NCBI GenBank assembly: GCA_030704615.1
Contig: CM060731.1
Location: 5,456,001 to 5,520,000, forward strand
Direction: 5' to 3'
From: Takakia lepidozioides
Taxonomy: Eukaryota; Streptophyta; Takakiopsida; Takakiales; Takakiaceae
DNA: 64,000 bases
In this document: positions 32,890-45,400 of the stretch, in pieces
Layout: each line of letters opens with the position of its first letter
Numbering within the stretch: the stretch's first letter is position 1
Made by a program: the position numbers and the translations under genes
The notes under the pieces: generated by a model
What the model was told of the DNA's origin: nothing
Seen by the model: the letters and a program-made list of their open reading frames with translations, nothing else
Databases searched by the model: none

Positions 32890-34940
32890 CTCCGTGATGA
32901 AAACTCACAACCACACCTGTTGTAAACCTGTCTCTAATCCCCCTTTCCACAAGGTAACCGGGTAGAGAATCTGTTGCACCTTATGGCTTAGACTACTAGG
33001 TTTGTAACATAAACCTGCACTTGCATCCACCGCAAGCACTCATATGGTCTGCTAGTCATCAACCCAGCCTCACCATAAGAGAAACAATGATGGTCTGACT
33101 GGTCATCACCCCAGCCTCACAACCGACAGCATGCTCTAGGATTGGCCGGTGATCAAATCCGGACCAACCTCCTATGAAAACAAGCGCCCACACAAAATTG
33201 ACATGGCGCACAGTCAAGCATGCAGGTGTGGGGGGGATCCAAACACAAGAAAATCAAGACAGTAACTCCCCCACACACAAAAAAAACACTCCACAGTGTT
33301 GCTCCTGCAAGGACACCCCAGCCCAAACCCGGACTGACTCTTGCCTCCACCTACGGAAAGGTGGCCTACATAGAGGGTGGAAGACTACGAGGAAAAGAGA
33401 CTAAAGCAATTCCTAATCCCAGAATGCTCTCATCCCACTAGTCTCCCCCTATCTCTAAACGCTCTTGCTCATGACCAACAGACATAACTACCTTCCAGGG
33501 TCTCTCAAATAACTCTCCAAGAGCCCTCAAGATGTCTCTCAAACAATCTCACTAACGCCCCCAAAGCCTACCAAATCTTGGCCCTCAAGGACCCCAAAAA
33601 GTCCTTCAGACAAGTTGCCAAAGACTCCTTAAGCTCGCCAAATATTAGCCTCCAAGGACCCCAAAATAGTCCTCCAAACAGCCCTCCAAAGGCTCCAAAT
33701 GTTTGCCAAATATTGGTCTTCAAGGACCCCCAATAGTCCTCCAAATAGTCCTCCAAACACCCCTTCAAGAGCTCTTCAAGTGTCTTACAAAAGCTCCTCA
33801 AAGGACCCCCCAAAGATCCTCCAAAGGCAATACTCCTCCAGATACACCCTAGATGGCATACACTTTTAATGAAAACGTATGGTAGGCAAAGTATCTCCAC
33901 TTGTATCCATACACTGTTCACAAAAGTGTATGGTGGGGCAGAGGGAGCCCATACACAGTTTCTTGAAGAGTATGGAGACTAGGGTTTGTAGAGTATAGTA
34001 AGAAACACCTTCTTCATGGTATCTTCCCCCCTAACATGCATGCAAGATTGCATTATCTTACTTTGCAATGCATTCATCCCAAATTGACAAGTTCCTCTTG
34101 ATCTCCTTTGGATCTCATAGCAAGCTAATGTGCCCAATGACAAGCGCCAAGCCTTGCTTGAATTTGAATTTTGTATGTCATCTTCATATGCTTTCCCTTG
34201 CATGGGCTAGTCACATACACTTCCACCTCTTGACCTAGGTGTTGTCTTCATTCATCATAATATTGTGTATCCACACCTCTATTCGAGAGCTCATCTTCTC
34301 AAACTTGAAGTCACAAGCCCCAAAAAGCATCACTAGAAGCATTCGTGTCTTTTCCGATTCGACTGCATGTCCGCGACCACTCCGGGAACCACTTGGTAGT
34401 AAACGGGACTACTGGAGAGTCGAAACAGACAATGTGGGCCCACGGGGGCATTTCAGACGGCGGACAGAAGTGGGGTCAACGACTCCGGAGTCGTAGCAGA
34501 ATTCCGGGCTATTTTACGAATTGCATAAATACATAAAATTTGAAAAAGCCAAAATTACAAGTGGTTGTAATTACTGCACATGCGACTACAAATTTTCTTT
34601 CCTAATTCGATTAATGGAATAAAGATAATTATTCATTAAAGTGAATATGTAGTCGACTCAACGACTCCATGAACCACTGCGCATTCATTGCACCCATGAC
34701 TCGGTAGCACATTTGCTGACGTGGCTTTCACAAAAAGAGGTAAACAAAATGTGGCCTTGGGGGAATAGATATTTTAATACGTGCTGCCTCCACCTGGCAG
34801 AGACAAGGATGCAAGTACTGCGTCGGACATGGCGGGACGTGGGAATGGAAATCCTGACACGGCAAGGCCTTCGTATACTGTGAGCGCGCGTAGTGGCTTC
34901 TCAGAACGGTGTGACATCGGGGTCTTGGTCATTCATCATT
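32890..34940. other. Gene-free region upstream of gag, with local repeats
   Basis: This is where the 5' leader and LTR of the minus-strand gypsy element would be expected, but no TG...CA ends or primer site were recognised. A 40-bp direct repeat (ATGGTCTG.. TCATC.. CCCAGCCTCAC) occurs at about 33036 and 33091. At 33500-33830 a degenerate array of CTCCAAA, AGTCCTCCAAA and AAGGACCCC words gives a repetitive open frame that I do not call a gene. At 33850-33990 CATACAC/GTGTATG words recur in both orientations. Confidence 0.5.
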
Positions 34941-34945
34941 TACAG

Positions 34946-35023
34946 AATGTGCTGGATGGAGGCACGATGGAGCGCGCATACGGGCATGCCCTTCTGGCAT
35001 CAATTCCCAAGTATCCACGCAAG
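34946..35023 (+). pseudogene. Ribosomal protein eL27-like exon
   Basis: This 26-codon exon lies between a TTTACAG acceptor and an AAG/GTGAGG donor and reads NVLDGGTMERAYGHALLASI followed by PKYPRK. It matches the DDGT..R.YGHAL.A.I.KYPRK segment of large-subunit protein eL27 as I know the family. Upstream sequence (SGFSERCDIGVLVIHH) may be the preceding part out of frame. The continuation downstream is broken, so this is a pseudogene fragment or a badly decayed gene. Confidence 0.7.
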
Positions 35024-35107
35024 GTGAGGCTGCTGAATTGGGTTTTGCCCGTCTAGTTTTCTGACAGCATGCTCGAAACGTTCATAGTGCCATTGAGTGG
35101 CATCGCA

Positions 35108-35347
35108 ATAATTTGATGTGTAGCTGCTTTTTCATTTCACAAGTTATGCAGAAGGCGTCACAGAAGAAGATCGCAAAGACGTCAAGGCTGAAGAATATGC
35201 CCTTTGGTTGTGAACTACAATCATATCATGCCAAACCCCATTTTCCCCACGCAGATGAGGGAGACATTCTGCATTTGCGAGTGGGACTTAATTCCTCTAA
35301 ACCCAGCTTGAAGGCAGTTGTGACACCAGAGAAACTGGAAACTACCT
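35108..35347 (+). pseudogene. eL27-like exon, copy A
   Basis: After a TTATGCAG acceptor at 35151 the frame reads KASQKKIAKTSRLK, then shifts frame and carries VVNYNHIMPN in another register. Further on it has SLKAVVTPEKLETTSKK. In order these are the KK.AKRS..KAF.K.VNYNH.MPT and LK.VVT segments of eL27. The frame change falls right after the SRLK codons. Confidence 0.72.
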
Positions 35348-35578
35348 CCAAGAAAGTTGAAACTCGCAAGATAGTCATGTATTCGTCTCATTATCTCCAA
35401 CTGGGATTCCGAGTTATCATCCGACCCTTTACATGTGCGCTGGAATGGAGTATAATTCTGGTTTAGGCAGTTATTGCCACCAGACGTTCGCTTCTCCAAT
35501 TTTTACATTTAAGGATGTGTCTGTGTTTATGGCACTCTTTCTCCCAAGGAGGCCTGAGTACCCCCCTGTACTTGCAAG

Positions 35579-35812
35579 AATTTGATGTGTAGCTGCTTTT
35601 CCCTTTCATAAATTATGAAGAAGCAGTCACAGAAGAAGATCGCAAAGAGGTCAAGGCTGAAAGCGTTCATTAAGGTTGTGAACTACAATCATATCATGCC
35701 AAACCAGCGGCGGCAGATGGTGTCATGAGACATTCTGCGATTTGCGCATAGGTGGACTTAATTTTGATGTTGACTTGAAGGCAGTTGTGACACCAGTGAA
35801 ACTGGAAACTAC
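35579..35812 (+). pseudogene. eL27-like exon, copy B (duplicate of copy A)
   Basis: It shares long near-identical stretches with 35108-35347 (for example AATTTGATGTGTAGCTGC and GTGAACTACAATCATATCAT), offset by about 471 bp. Copy B keeps SRLKAFIKVVNYNHIMPN in one frame, which identifies the family, but its acceptor reads GAAG instead of GCAG and a TGA follows soon after. The two copies carry different lesions. Confidence 0.75.
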
Positions 35813-36640
35813 AGGTTAGATGATGGCGTGCTGCATCGCGACATAAACCTGCATTTGACATTCAGGCTTAGGATTCATGCAATTTGGTGCTAGTCAGGCC
35901 TGCACAGTTCCAGAGCACAAGTGGGAGCCCATCCGAGGGATGGGGACCTCGTAAGTGCTTCTTCATTTTGTACTCACCTTGTTTTTGCATCGCACTTGTG
36001 CTACAAGGGGCAGAGCCATTCATTTGGCTGGAGTTCAATTCCTCTACAAGTGAGCTATTCTCGTGTCACTACAATCAGTTAGATGTGTTTAGGTGGTGGT
36101 TGCTGGATTTGCGGCTCTGGGGTGTCTTGCCAAGTGCTTGCAGGGATCAACGTTAATGTGGACGTGGCAGTACATGTAGCAAAAAAGCTCATTCGCTGGT
36201 GAAGAGACCATGTTGCAACATATGTCATGCTATTGCTTCGAGAGTGCTGCTGTTGGGCAGGTGGGAGAATGCAACAACGGTGAGAAGGAAAGCAAGGGAA
36301 GCACAAAAAGGTGTCGTTCGGTCCTGCTCCTTTGGAGACACCCCCCATTCCACTGGTCTTTGTTCCTGGAAAGCATGCAGCTGGGCCAGAAAATGCATGC
36401 ACACATTCACGTCTACTTCCCGTACATGAAGACGATCCTCTCCTCACATGTCAGAAACAATATTGGCAGAACAAAAAAGGTTTGTTCACAAGACAGTACG
36501 GACCACATACCGGGACATTATCGATACTATTAACTGTCTCGCCCTTGCGCGCTTGCAGGACTGTACAAAATGGGTTCTAAGGACAGTAAGAGTCCTTAGC
36601 ATAGCTCTCGTCTATGAGCTGCTGGCTTAATGGACACTGA
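35813..36640. other. No gene recognised
   Basis: Several frames of 60-100 codons overlap here on both strands. A few GT/AG signals exist (for example ACCTC/GTAAGT near 35953), but no family motif is visible. It may hold the 3' remainder of the eL27 pseudogene and the outer end of the neighbouring CACTA element. Confidence 0.3.
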
Positions 36641-36643
36641 GAT

Positions 36644-39600
36644 TCAGCTGGGCTCACTATCTGTATCCAAATAATCTTCCCCTTCACTACCCACATCTGC
36701 AATTTGCCTTGCGGTAATTACCAACCCTGGAATGTCTTCCTCATTAAAGGTAACTGCTCCTTCCAAAGAGACTGGTTCGGCCGTATCTGGTAGATTTTGT
36801 GGTTCCCTCAGACCCTCGTGGTCGGCATTCTCCCCTAGGTCCAGATCATGGACGTCGGCCACGACTCGTTTGGCCCGGGGGTCCTTGTGAAGAACCACCT
36901 TCCATCCCGGCGCATGGGTGTCATCTGAAAAGAAAACTTGCTCAACTTGCGATGGGAAGATGAATGGCTCTTCATCTTGTGGTAGCATTTTTCTGAAATC
37001 AGCAAGGAGGAACCCGTACTCATCCCGTTTCATGGTGGCATTCTCTCCTACCATATTGGCTTTTACCCAAGAACAACGGAATAGAATTGGCTTCACAAGA
37101 CCATAGTCTAGTTTAAGGATCTCTTTGATCACTCCTACATATTGCACATGGCATGAAATTGGATTCCGATCTCGTGCACAGCTCCTACTCTCTTGTTCAA
37201 AAAATGATGCCACTCCGCTGTCATAAGTCACCAGGAGGCTGGTGTTGGCATCGTCCACTCTATAGTGATTGCCATATGCTTTCATTGACCGGTACGAAGT
37301 GGCAATCAGCCCTGGGGGAATGACAGACTCACCATGCCCTCATCTGGTCCTCGTTCTCTGATGCGTACACTGCAATTGCAGATCTGACCCACACTGTAAA
37401 GGGCTGCAGCTCCTCCATTGTTGTGGGGTACTCCACCGGGGATCTGCGCCTACGACCGCCCCTCCGCCATGCTTTTGCAAATGCACTCCGTTCCGTTTTC
37501 AGGCGGACCTTCTCCGCTGCGTACTTTCTGGCAGAAACCAAATAGAAGCTGCAACTCAGTCCCCCTGACCAACACCGTGCTGTACATGCATGCCACATGC
37601 AGAGTGTGTGTCCTTTCAAGCACACTGTAGTGATGCAGCCTACTTCATAATCACTTGCAAGCAACAACCAAGATCTACGAAACACCCTCTGTAGTCGTCT
37701 GAAGCACCCTGTTAGTACACGATCCCACTCCCATAGTGGCCGGAATGACTTGTGACAATATATATGTAATTCCAGCATACAAAGACCATTAAGAATAGCA
37801 CAGGAGGGATGTAAGTTGGCACCCACTGTCTCCATGGTGTCATGGTTGTTGTGTTGTTCAGCACATAATCATGTGCCACATCCCGAAGGCGCGGGCTCAT
37901 GGCACGCTTTGTTCCACCACCTTCTAGGACCTCGCCTACAACTCCTTCTTCCTCGTTCTCGTCCCACACCCGTCGTTGTATTGCATCAAATGAAGACATA
38001 TACTCTGTCATGAAGCCCAGGGCTTCGTCGCGGATGTAGCCCTCCGCCATACTCCCCTCTGGCCGTGCCATGTTGCGTACATACCCCTTCAGATCCTTCA
38101 TGTACCTCTCCATGGGTACATCCACCGGCTGGCTACGGGCCCACACACATGCAACTCCTCTACAAGATGCACTAGCAAGTGCGTCATGACGTCAAAGAAT
38201 GATGGAGGGAATTCTTTCTCCAGCAAACATAAGGTCATAGCCACATCCTCATGCAACGATGTAATGTCCCTCGGATCCCACACCTTCGCACAAATCTTCC
38301 TAAACACTCGACTTACACGCATTATGGCTGTTCGAGGACCTGGCGCCATCGTACCCCGAATGCACACTGGCAAAATCTGTTGCATCATCACGTGTAGATC
38401 ATGTGACTTCATCCCCGACCATTTCTTGTTTATGGCATGCTTTTGGAAAGCACCCGAGAATCCGGTTGGCACTTTCATGGCTCCCAATGTCTTCAAAAAA
38501 TCCTCTTGCTCTGATTTGGTCAGGACGTATGATGCTGCTGGCATGAGCACTTTGCCTGGTCTATTTGGATCAGGCCTTAGCCACAGATGTGACCGTATCC
38601 CTTCAATCTCCATGTCCTTTCGTACGTTTATCGTATCCTTCTCCCCAAAGATAGTCTTCAGAATGTTCTCGCAGAAGTTCTTCTCACAATGCATGGGGTC
38701 CAGGAGGTACCGCTGCAAGAGGTTCTGAAATGCCAAATGTCCTCCCATGACACCAAGTTCTATGGGCAAAAAAAGTAGAATATGTGGCAGAAGTTGTCCA
38801 TGTTACTACATTCTGCTTTCAACAACTCCACGATCCTCTCCACAGTGAGGTGTACGACTTCAACATCTACTGCATAGTAGTTACACTGACTTAGGAGTTG
38901 GTGGAAGGACTCCTGACAGTAAAGGTAATTCCAGGAAGCACAATGTGAAAGAAAGTGAGTGAATGAATGGGGGGGGGGGGATTCATGCACCTTCCAGTAT
39001 GGCAAATCCCAAAGGATTGTCCGGCGCTTCACCCCGTGCTCCATGGCTGGATCCGCACTACTTCCGTCTCTCCCTCCAATCTCCATGAACGCCTCTTTCT
39101 CCTTTGCAAATTGCAATGTCTCCTCCGGTGTCACAACATTTGGTGCCATTCTCTTTTCAACACATCCATTGAAGTGCCTTCTTGCTCGTCGGTAGGGGTG
39201 GTTTCTTGCAAGGTAACGTCGATGCCCCATGTATATTGTCTTCCCTAGTGGCTTTGAGTGCGTGAATCCACATAGGGCCCACAAATGGGGCACCCTTTGT
39301 AGCCCTTCGTCTTGCAACCCGCAACAAGGCCATATGCGGGGAAATCGTGGATTGACCACATGAGTATGGCACGGAGGGTGAAACTCCGTTGCCCTACTGG
39401 TTTCAAAATGTCGTAAGCTTCAACTCCAATCCATAGTTCCTGTAGCTCTTCAATCAATGGTTGCAAATACACATCTATGTTTGCATTTGTCACGGACTCC
39501 TTGCCTGGAATCAAGAGAGACAACATGACAAAGAATTTCTTTGTTGTCAACCATGGTGGCAGGTTGTATGCCACCAACTGCACGGGCCATGTGGACCATG

Positions 39601-40719
39601 TGCAACTCTTTGATCCGTATGGGTTTACTCCATCCGTAGATACAGCCAATCGCACATTGCGTGGGTCCTCGGCGAAATCGGGCCAAGTTGCATCTATATG
39701 CTTCCATGCAAGGGAATCTGGGACATGCCTTACCAAACCATCGTTTGAGGCATTCCTGGAATGCCAAGTCATGAGCTCACTAATGGTCTTGCATTTGTAC
39801 ATTCGTAATAGACGGGGGATAAGGGGAAAGTGCCTCAACACCTTGGCTGGCTGTTGTAACCTGCCCACATCATGGTATCGGGCTGCACCGCATTTGGGGC
39901 ACTCCATAGCATCCTTGTACTCTCTTCTGAAAAGTACATGTCCTTTTGGACATGCATGTATTTTCACGTAGTTGAGGCCGACTTCCCAATCATTTGGTTG
40001 GCCATGTGACAGCTTTTTGGCATTTCATTTGGTTGTGGAAGCAAGTTCAGCCGAAGCAAAGAGAACAACTCGTCCACAAAATGGTCTGAGACACCGTGGG
40101 TTGTGCACAGGTTCATCAACAGCATGGTGGTAGCAAGCTTTGTGGATTTGCATCCCTCGTACAGTGGCACACATGCTTCTTCTAGTGTCATGTGTGCAGA
40201 ATTCAATTCTCCATCTCCACCTCCTTCCACGCCTTCCCCCACGTGAATGCCTTCATTTCCTGCGTCATCACCATCCCCAGTTGTCGCAGCGCCGTCCCCC
40301 TCTTCAGCATCGTCCATGATGTGGAATGCTTCCTGCAACATTCGAGTAATCTCCACCCCTCCGTCCATGCCTGGTTCATGTCCTGCGCCCATGACATAGT
40401 CCTCGTCTGGCCTGTTTGTATGGCTCCCTCGGGGGTGTGCATTGTCCAATTGTGCCCACTCCTCATCGTCTTCGTCTGCAGGTCCATCTCCAATCCACAC
40501 CCGAAATGCTTCATGTCTTTTGTGGTGAAGGAGATGTGTGCGCACACCGTCCTCAGATCTACTTGTAGTGCCCAAACAACGTTCACATGGGCATGGCATC
40601 CTTGAAAGCCCAAGGGCTCGGGCACGTGCCACTTCTCTTTCCCACAACTTGTCATCTCGGGTGTTCTGTCTACAGGGGTGATTAATTGGAAGTCCTCCGC
40701 ATGGGCGAGGGGAACTCAT
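36644..40719 (-). pseudogene. CACTA/EnSpm TNP2-type transposase
   Basis: The ATG at 40719 begins the Transpos_assoc-like N-terminus (WEREVARARALGLSRMPCPC..C). 39967-39250 holds the Transposase_21 core: KIHACPKGHVLFRREY, CPKCGAARY, VRLAVSTDGVNPYG (catalytic Asp region), TRAILMWSIHDFPAYGLVAG and TKGYKGCPICG. 39230-38990 continues with MGHRRYLARNHPYR up to an AAG/GTGCAT donor, and 38710-38120 starts with LLDPMHCEKNFCENIL. The DUF4218-like region (WMYP..ERYMKDLKGYVRN..RPEGSMAEGY) runs to about 37990. 37285-36644 is the DUF4216-like C-terminus (FEQESRSCARDRNPISCHVQ; LFRCSWVKAN). One-base frameshifts break the gene near 39995, 39255 and 38115. TNP2 proteins bind and cut element ends; this copy is probably dead. 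Confidence 0.88.
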
Positions 40720-42400
40720 TTTTGTTGGGGAGCCTCTTCAATGCTGTTTGTGCACGCCGTTGCAGGGGGCCGGATTCTCCTTTGCAGAGATTCCTCAATT
40801 TGGCTCTGCCACTCCCATTTCACTACCGTCAATTCCCTCCTCCTGCAATCTCAATTTGAAAGGTTCAGCCGCACATCCTTTGGCAGAGAAGACAGTTGAC
40901 ATTTTATACCAACCGGTAGATTCCACAACATGATGAAAAGTTACACTCACCAGCAAACCATTTAAAAGCCATCACGATGCTTCCCATCATAACTAGAATC
41001 TTTTCAACAAGACACTGAGAGAAATGACCAAAATCGACTCAAACAACGACATCCTGGAAAACCACCTGTCTCTACAGTTCGTGTGTGTGTGAGGAATCGG
41101 AGGACGTACGTGGAATTTCAATTTTCACGATTGAGGACGTTGTGATCTTGGGCATATGGTTGAATGTGTATGAACTGTGTGCATTGAAGTGTGAACAACC
41201 TGACTACAAGGCCAGAACCTGCGCCACTTGTCTTAGGCCATCTCCAAATCACGTTTCGGCGGACAATCCCGTTCCGTTGCCATGAAATTGCACCGTGGCG
41301 GGAAGGGAGTCCATTTGTGTGGCTCTATCACCATGGCGGGAGGGGAGCATGTTAAAAATAGAGCATTGCCCTGCCACTTCACTCATTTGTTGTTTGCACC
41401 TTCTTCCACCATCTTTCTTACTTAATTCTGATTCTTGCAATGCTGCCCTTGAGACGGCAACTGCAAGTGACCGGATCCTTTGATCGTCGCATTCAAAGAC
41501 ACTTACGTGTAGCAGATCGCAGACCCCCAAATGCCTGGAGAGAAAGCCAGACGGCAGTCAATGCATGCACGGTTGTTTTGCACTGGTTGGGATGGAGTGG
41601 GGTGCAGAGGAGGCGTGTTGTGCCCGAGTTTGCATGCCTAGCATCCTGCAGCCAGCGGCTTTTGCACGTTGGGCAGCAGTACCCTCTGCTGTATGATTAC
41701 CATTTGTGGTAAAGACTCACCGGCCTCCCCTGTCCACTTGGGTCTTGGGACAACGACTTATGGAGTATGTAGACAAAGTTGCATGTCGCGCAGGTACATC
41801 AAAATCTCCCATGTAACATAAACCCATTTCTCATTCATGCTGCATGTGATCCACGGGGTAATTTCCATGTTCTCCCAGCTGATGTGGGTTCGCAAATTCT
41901 CGGTGTGTAGGTGTGTGTGCGAGGACCTCAACCTGGCATGGTGCGATGGGTGTCGAATGGACCCCTCTACGATGGGAGAACCACTACTACTGAATCATTT
42001 GGCAGAGCAACCACTACAGTTGAGTTTGTTTTTGCTGAATCATTTGGCAGAGCACTGTGTTCACTTCTCACATCTCATGCGCATTTTCTCCAAGAATGCA
42101 TGTTAAAGCGGAGCCATACACGGGATCATGCAGTGTGTTTCCTTCGCCTCATTTGAACGAAAAAAAATTAAGGATCCATGTCAGTTGTGTGAATCACTAC
42201 ATCTAGTTGTCTGGAGATTGTAAGTGGTTTAGGGTTTTAACATCTCAAGTCGAAAGGCCATAGTGTCGGATGCACGACACGTGTTCATATTTGAGATCAA
42301 CAAACGGCCGGATCTTCACTACAGATTGGGGGGGTGTGTGATCACACTCCCCTCCTTGTCCTTCTTTCCTCCTTGCATGTCCTTGCGTCTTCCCGCGTCT
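40720..42400. other. Intergenic region between divergent CACTA-type genes
   Basis: No coding sequence is supported. A 14-bp direct repeat (GAATCATTTGGCAG) occurs at about 41993 and 42038. If the TNP2 gene (minus) and the Ptta/phosphatase gene (plus) belong to one element, this region would be their shared upstream region. Confidence 0.35.
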
Positions 42401-42403
42401 TTG

Positions 42404-42492
42404 TCTTGGTCATGGTCTATGTCCTCGCTCGTCTTCATCTTGGTCATGGTCTATGTCATCGCTCGTCTTCATCTTTGTCATGGTCTATGTCC
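42404..42492. repeat. Tandem repeat, 34-bp unit, about 2.6 copies
   Basis: Units of TCTTGGTCATGGTCTATGTC plus CTCGCTCGTCTTCA start at 42404, 42438 and 42472 (partial), with one or two mismatches. The array ends where the candidate first exon of the plus-strand gene begins. Confidence 0.85.
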
Positions 42493-45400
42493 ACGCCTAG
42501 TAAGAAGCGCTTGACCGCCGAGGCAGCATCACCTCCTCCCACTTCTGCACATTCCAGCCCGCGGTGCAAAGGAGCCCCCGCCTGGCTCGACTGAATCGGT
42601 ACAGATGGCGTCGGTGCAGAGGGAAGGCCAGAGCGGTGGCAGTCTTCGAGTTTGGATTTTGACACAAGCGATATAGCATGGGCGACGACAATGAGGTGGA
42701 GACAGTTCGGCGGAAATTGCACCTCCATCTGCAGAGTCTCTCCAAAAGGTGCGCAAACGGCACAAAACCGCTGCGCATGAGGTGAGTTCTACCCCTACTG
42801 GGTTCATGTTTTCTGGGCGTTGAGTTCTCCTGAAACTGAAACTGGGATGCACATATCCACAAAGTTGTTCAAACAGATCTCGTAGTATACAGGGCAGTAG
42901 AAGAAGAAGTGTTCTTCAGTTTCAATTTCCGGGTTGCGCCCTATGCAAGCTGGACATAGGCAGTCCTCCCGTTACAAGTTTTCCCATCTGCCAGTCTCTA
43001 TCCATAGGTTGTGGGGAACCCACCCTGAACCGCCCCAATGCCCTCAGAGGGAAGGAGGTAGGGGCTGAAAGGTAATTTGGTCTGAAGATTCTTCATCGCG
43101 GAGCACCAAGAATGTCTCTCGATAGAAGTGGAGCTTTTTTGAGATGGGTAGCATCCAAGTTCTCTTGACATGTAATTCCATAAGCTCTCTCCGAATGATG
43201 TCTGTTGCGGTCATGCGGATGTGATGTCCACCTCATCTGGGTTCATTGGTAATAGGAAAGCAGTAGAAAGTCCGTTACGTTTCAATAAACTGTCCACTCG
43301 AGCATACCAGGAGTTCCCGAAACCTGCAGCTTTGAGCCTCATAGATGTTGTGAGGGCCCTTGCCAATAGCCCTTTGGGGGAAGGGCCTACAATCTATGGA
43401 GAAAAGATTGTAGCTGAACTGTGCCTCGGATTGCAATGGTACACATGGAACTCTGCACCTAGGATCTGAGATGGAGTTGTGCTCCTGGCGCCAAGCATTG
43501 CGTGAGAAAAAAGATGACTGTAATGGTTCCAAATTCTTTTCCCACCAGGAGACAGGGACACCAGGTGCCCAGAATCACAACCATTGATGGTAGCAAGGCT
43601 GACGACGGTGTCAAACAGCACTTTTTGGTCGGGGGATGCCACAGATGTATCTTGCTTGCATTTGGCGTGAAGGCGGACGGGAGCCGCCTTACCTTTAGTC
43701 AATCTGTCCAAGGCAGTGGCTGCAAAGTGAAACTTGGGGGAGTGGATAACCAGACCTAGGTACCGGTATGATTTGACAATCTCAATTTCCTGCTGGTTGA
43801 AGATGAATCTACGATCAGCCTGGCCATTGAAGACCATGATCTTGGTTTGCTAAGATTGACTTGCATCCCATAGTCTTTGCAGAACTGTTCCAAAATTTTG
43901 AGATGGCGTTGCAGAAAGACTGGGGATTGTGCCAAAAGGGCAACATCATCAGCGTAGAGGAGATCTGATTGGGCAGAAAATGAAGTTAGGTTAGCAAAAC
44001 ATCCCTGAACATGTTTTCAATTTGTGACATGGGGGAGGACATCGTGGAAAAACCTTCAGGTCTACCACTGTGTGCAGAGAGGGACTAGTTTTAGGTCAAG
44101 GAAATGTTGCTTTGTCATGTCATTGCACCTGCGTTGGAGTACGCATTGCTATATGCGTTGATAACTCCAACGAGGCTAGGTCTGCAATATCCTTTCAATG
44201 AATTGTGTCTGCACCTGTGTTTACCAACATTGAGAGTCTTTAGGCCTTTTGGGCTCCGTTGCTGGGCTCCGCCATACAGCCATTTGCTGATTGTGTGAAT
44301 AGATGTCCACTGGATATGTGCAAAACCCGGATGGATGTTCTGTTTCCTGGTAAGTTTCATGTGGTACTGATGTGAACCCGCCCACATTCTGTTTCTTCAC
44401 CATGAATGGGCTTACATGTTATGAGGACATTCTGTCCCTCTCCTTTTCAGTTTTTGGCTCTTGCGTTGCAGGGGAGTGGGTTTGAGGTCAGCCAATCCAT
44501 AGTTGTGCTTGTGGGATGGTTTGTGCTCTGGTGACGTTGTGTTCAGTAGGACTACAGCTGATGCACCTTGTGTGTGGGATGTTTTTGGCAGTGGAAGGGA
44601 GTGAAGCTGCAGCAAAGCACTCACAGCCACCACACAATGCCAACCAACACCAACCTTGGCACCCACCCCCGCCAGATGGTCTCCACAACAGAGTGCACCA
44701 TGGGGAGCCCCCCCTGCTTTGGGGTCGTGGCGCTGGCTTTCTGATGTTGCCACGTCACAATGGGGGCCTCCCACATCTCCATACGGCCCTCCCCCCTCCG
44801 GCACACATCAGTCACCCCCCACAACGTATGACGGCGCTGCTCCAGAGCATGGGGGCAAGAAATGCACATCAGAGCTGAGGAAGGAACGACGCCATGCCAT
44901 GAAACAATGGGAAGGAGATGGAGAGGGAAGGGTGGCTGCAGGGCTAAAGCGCCACAAGGTGGAGGTGCATGGAAATGGAGTCATCAATGCTGGCTGCGAA
45001 GGTAAGGAACACTGGCAGCGTGATTTGCGTGGCCTGGCATTGCGTTACCGTGACTCAAGCGTACAAGACATTGACCAACAGTCCCAGAGTGCCATGTCAA
45101 CAGTAATAGAGGGCATAAATGGAATGTACGAGTACACACCTATCCCTGCCAATTGTGATTTTATAGTGAAGCAATGTGGGAAGATAATGAAAGGAGAAAG
45201 AGCAAAACTGAAAGATAAATGGGCGAAGACTGGTGTGAGGCCAATGAACACTGAACCCGCCTATTGGGATAAGCTTGTTGCCTACTGGGAGTCCCCTCGT
45301 GGACTTGCAAAGGCTGAAGGGATGAAGCAAGCGCATGCTTGTGTCACGAACCCCTCGCGTTGGGGCCGGGCAGGAGTTGCAGGCCAAGCAGCCCGTTTGG

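Noticed and set aside
33568-33921. 117-codon minus-strand ORF rich in Leu, Gly and Trp
   Set aside because: It is the translation of a degenerate array of CTCCAAA and AAGGACCCC words, and no protein family is visible.
32900-34300. LTR and primer-binding site of the methyltransferase-bearing gypsy element
   Set aside because: I looked for TG...CA ends and a sequence complementary to the usual initiator tRNA 3' end and found no convincing match, so no LTR is annotated.
36066-36075. CACTACAATC as a terminus of the TNP2 element
   Set aside because: The word is short, and no inverted partner (GATTGTAGTG) was found on the other side of the TNP2 or Ptta genes.
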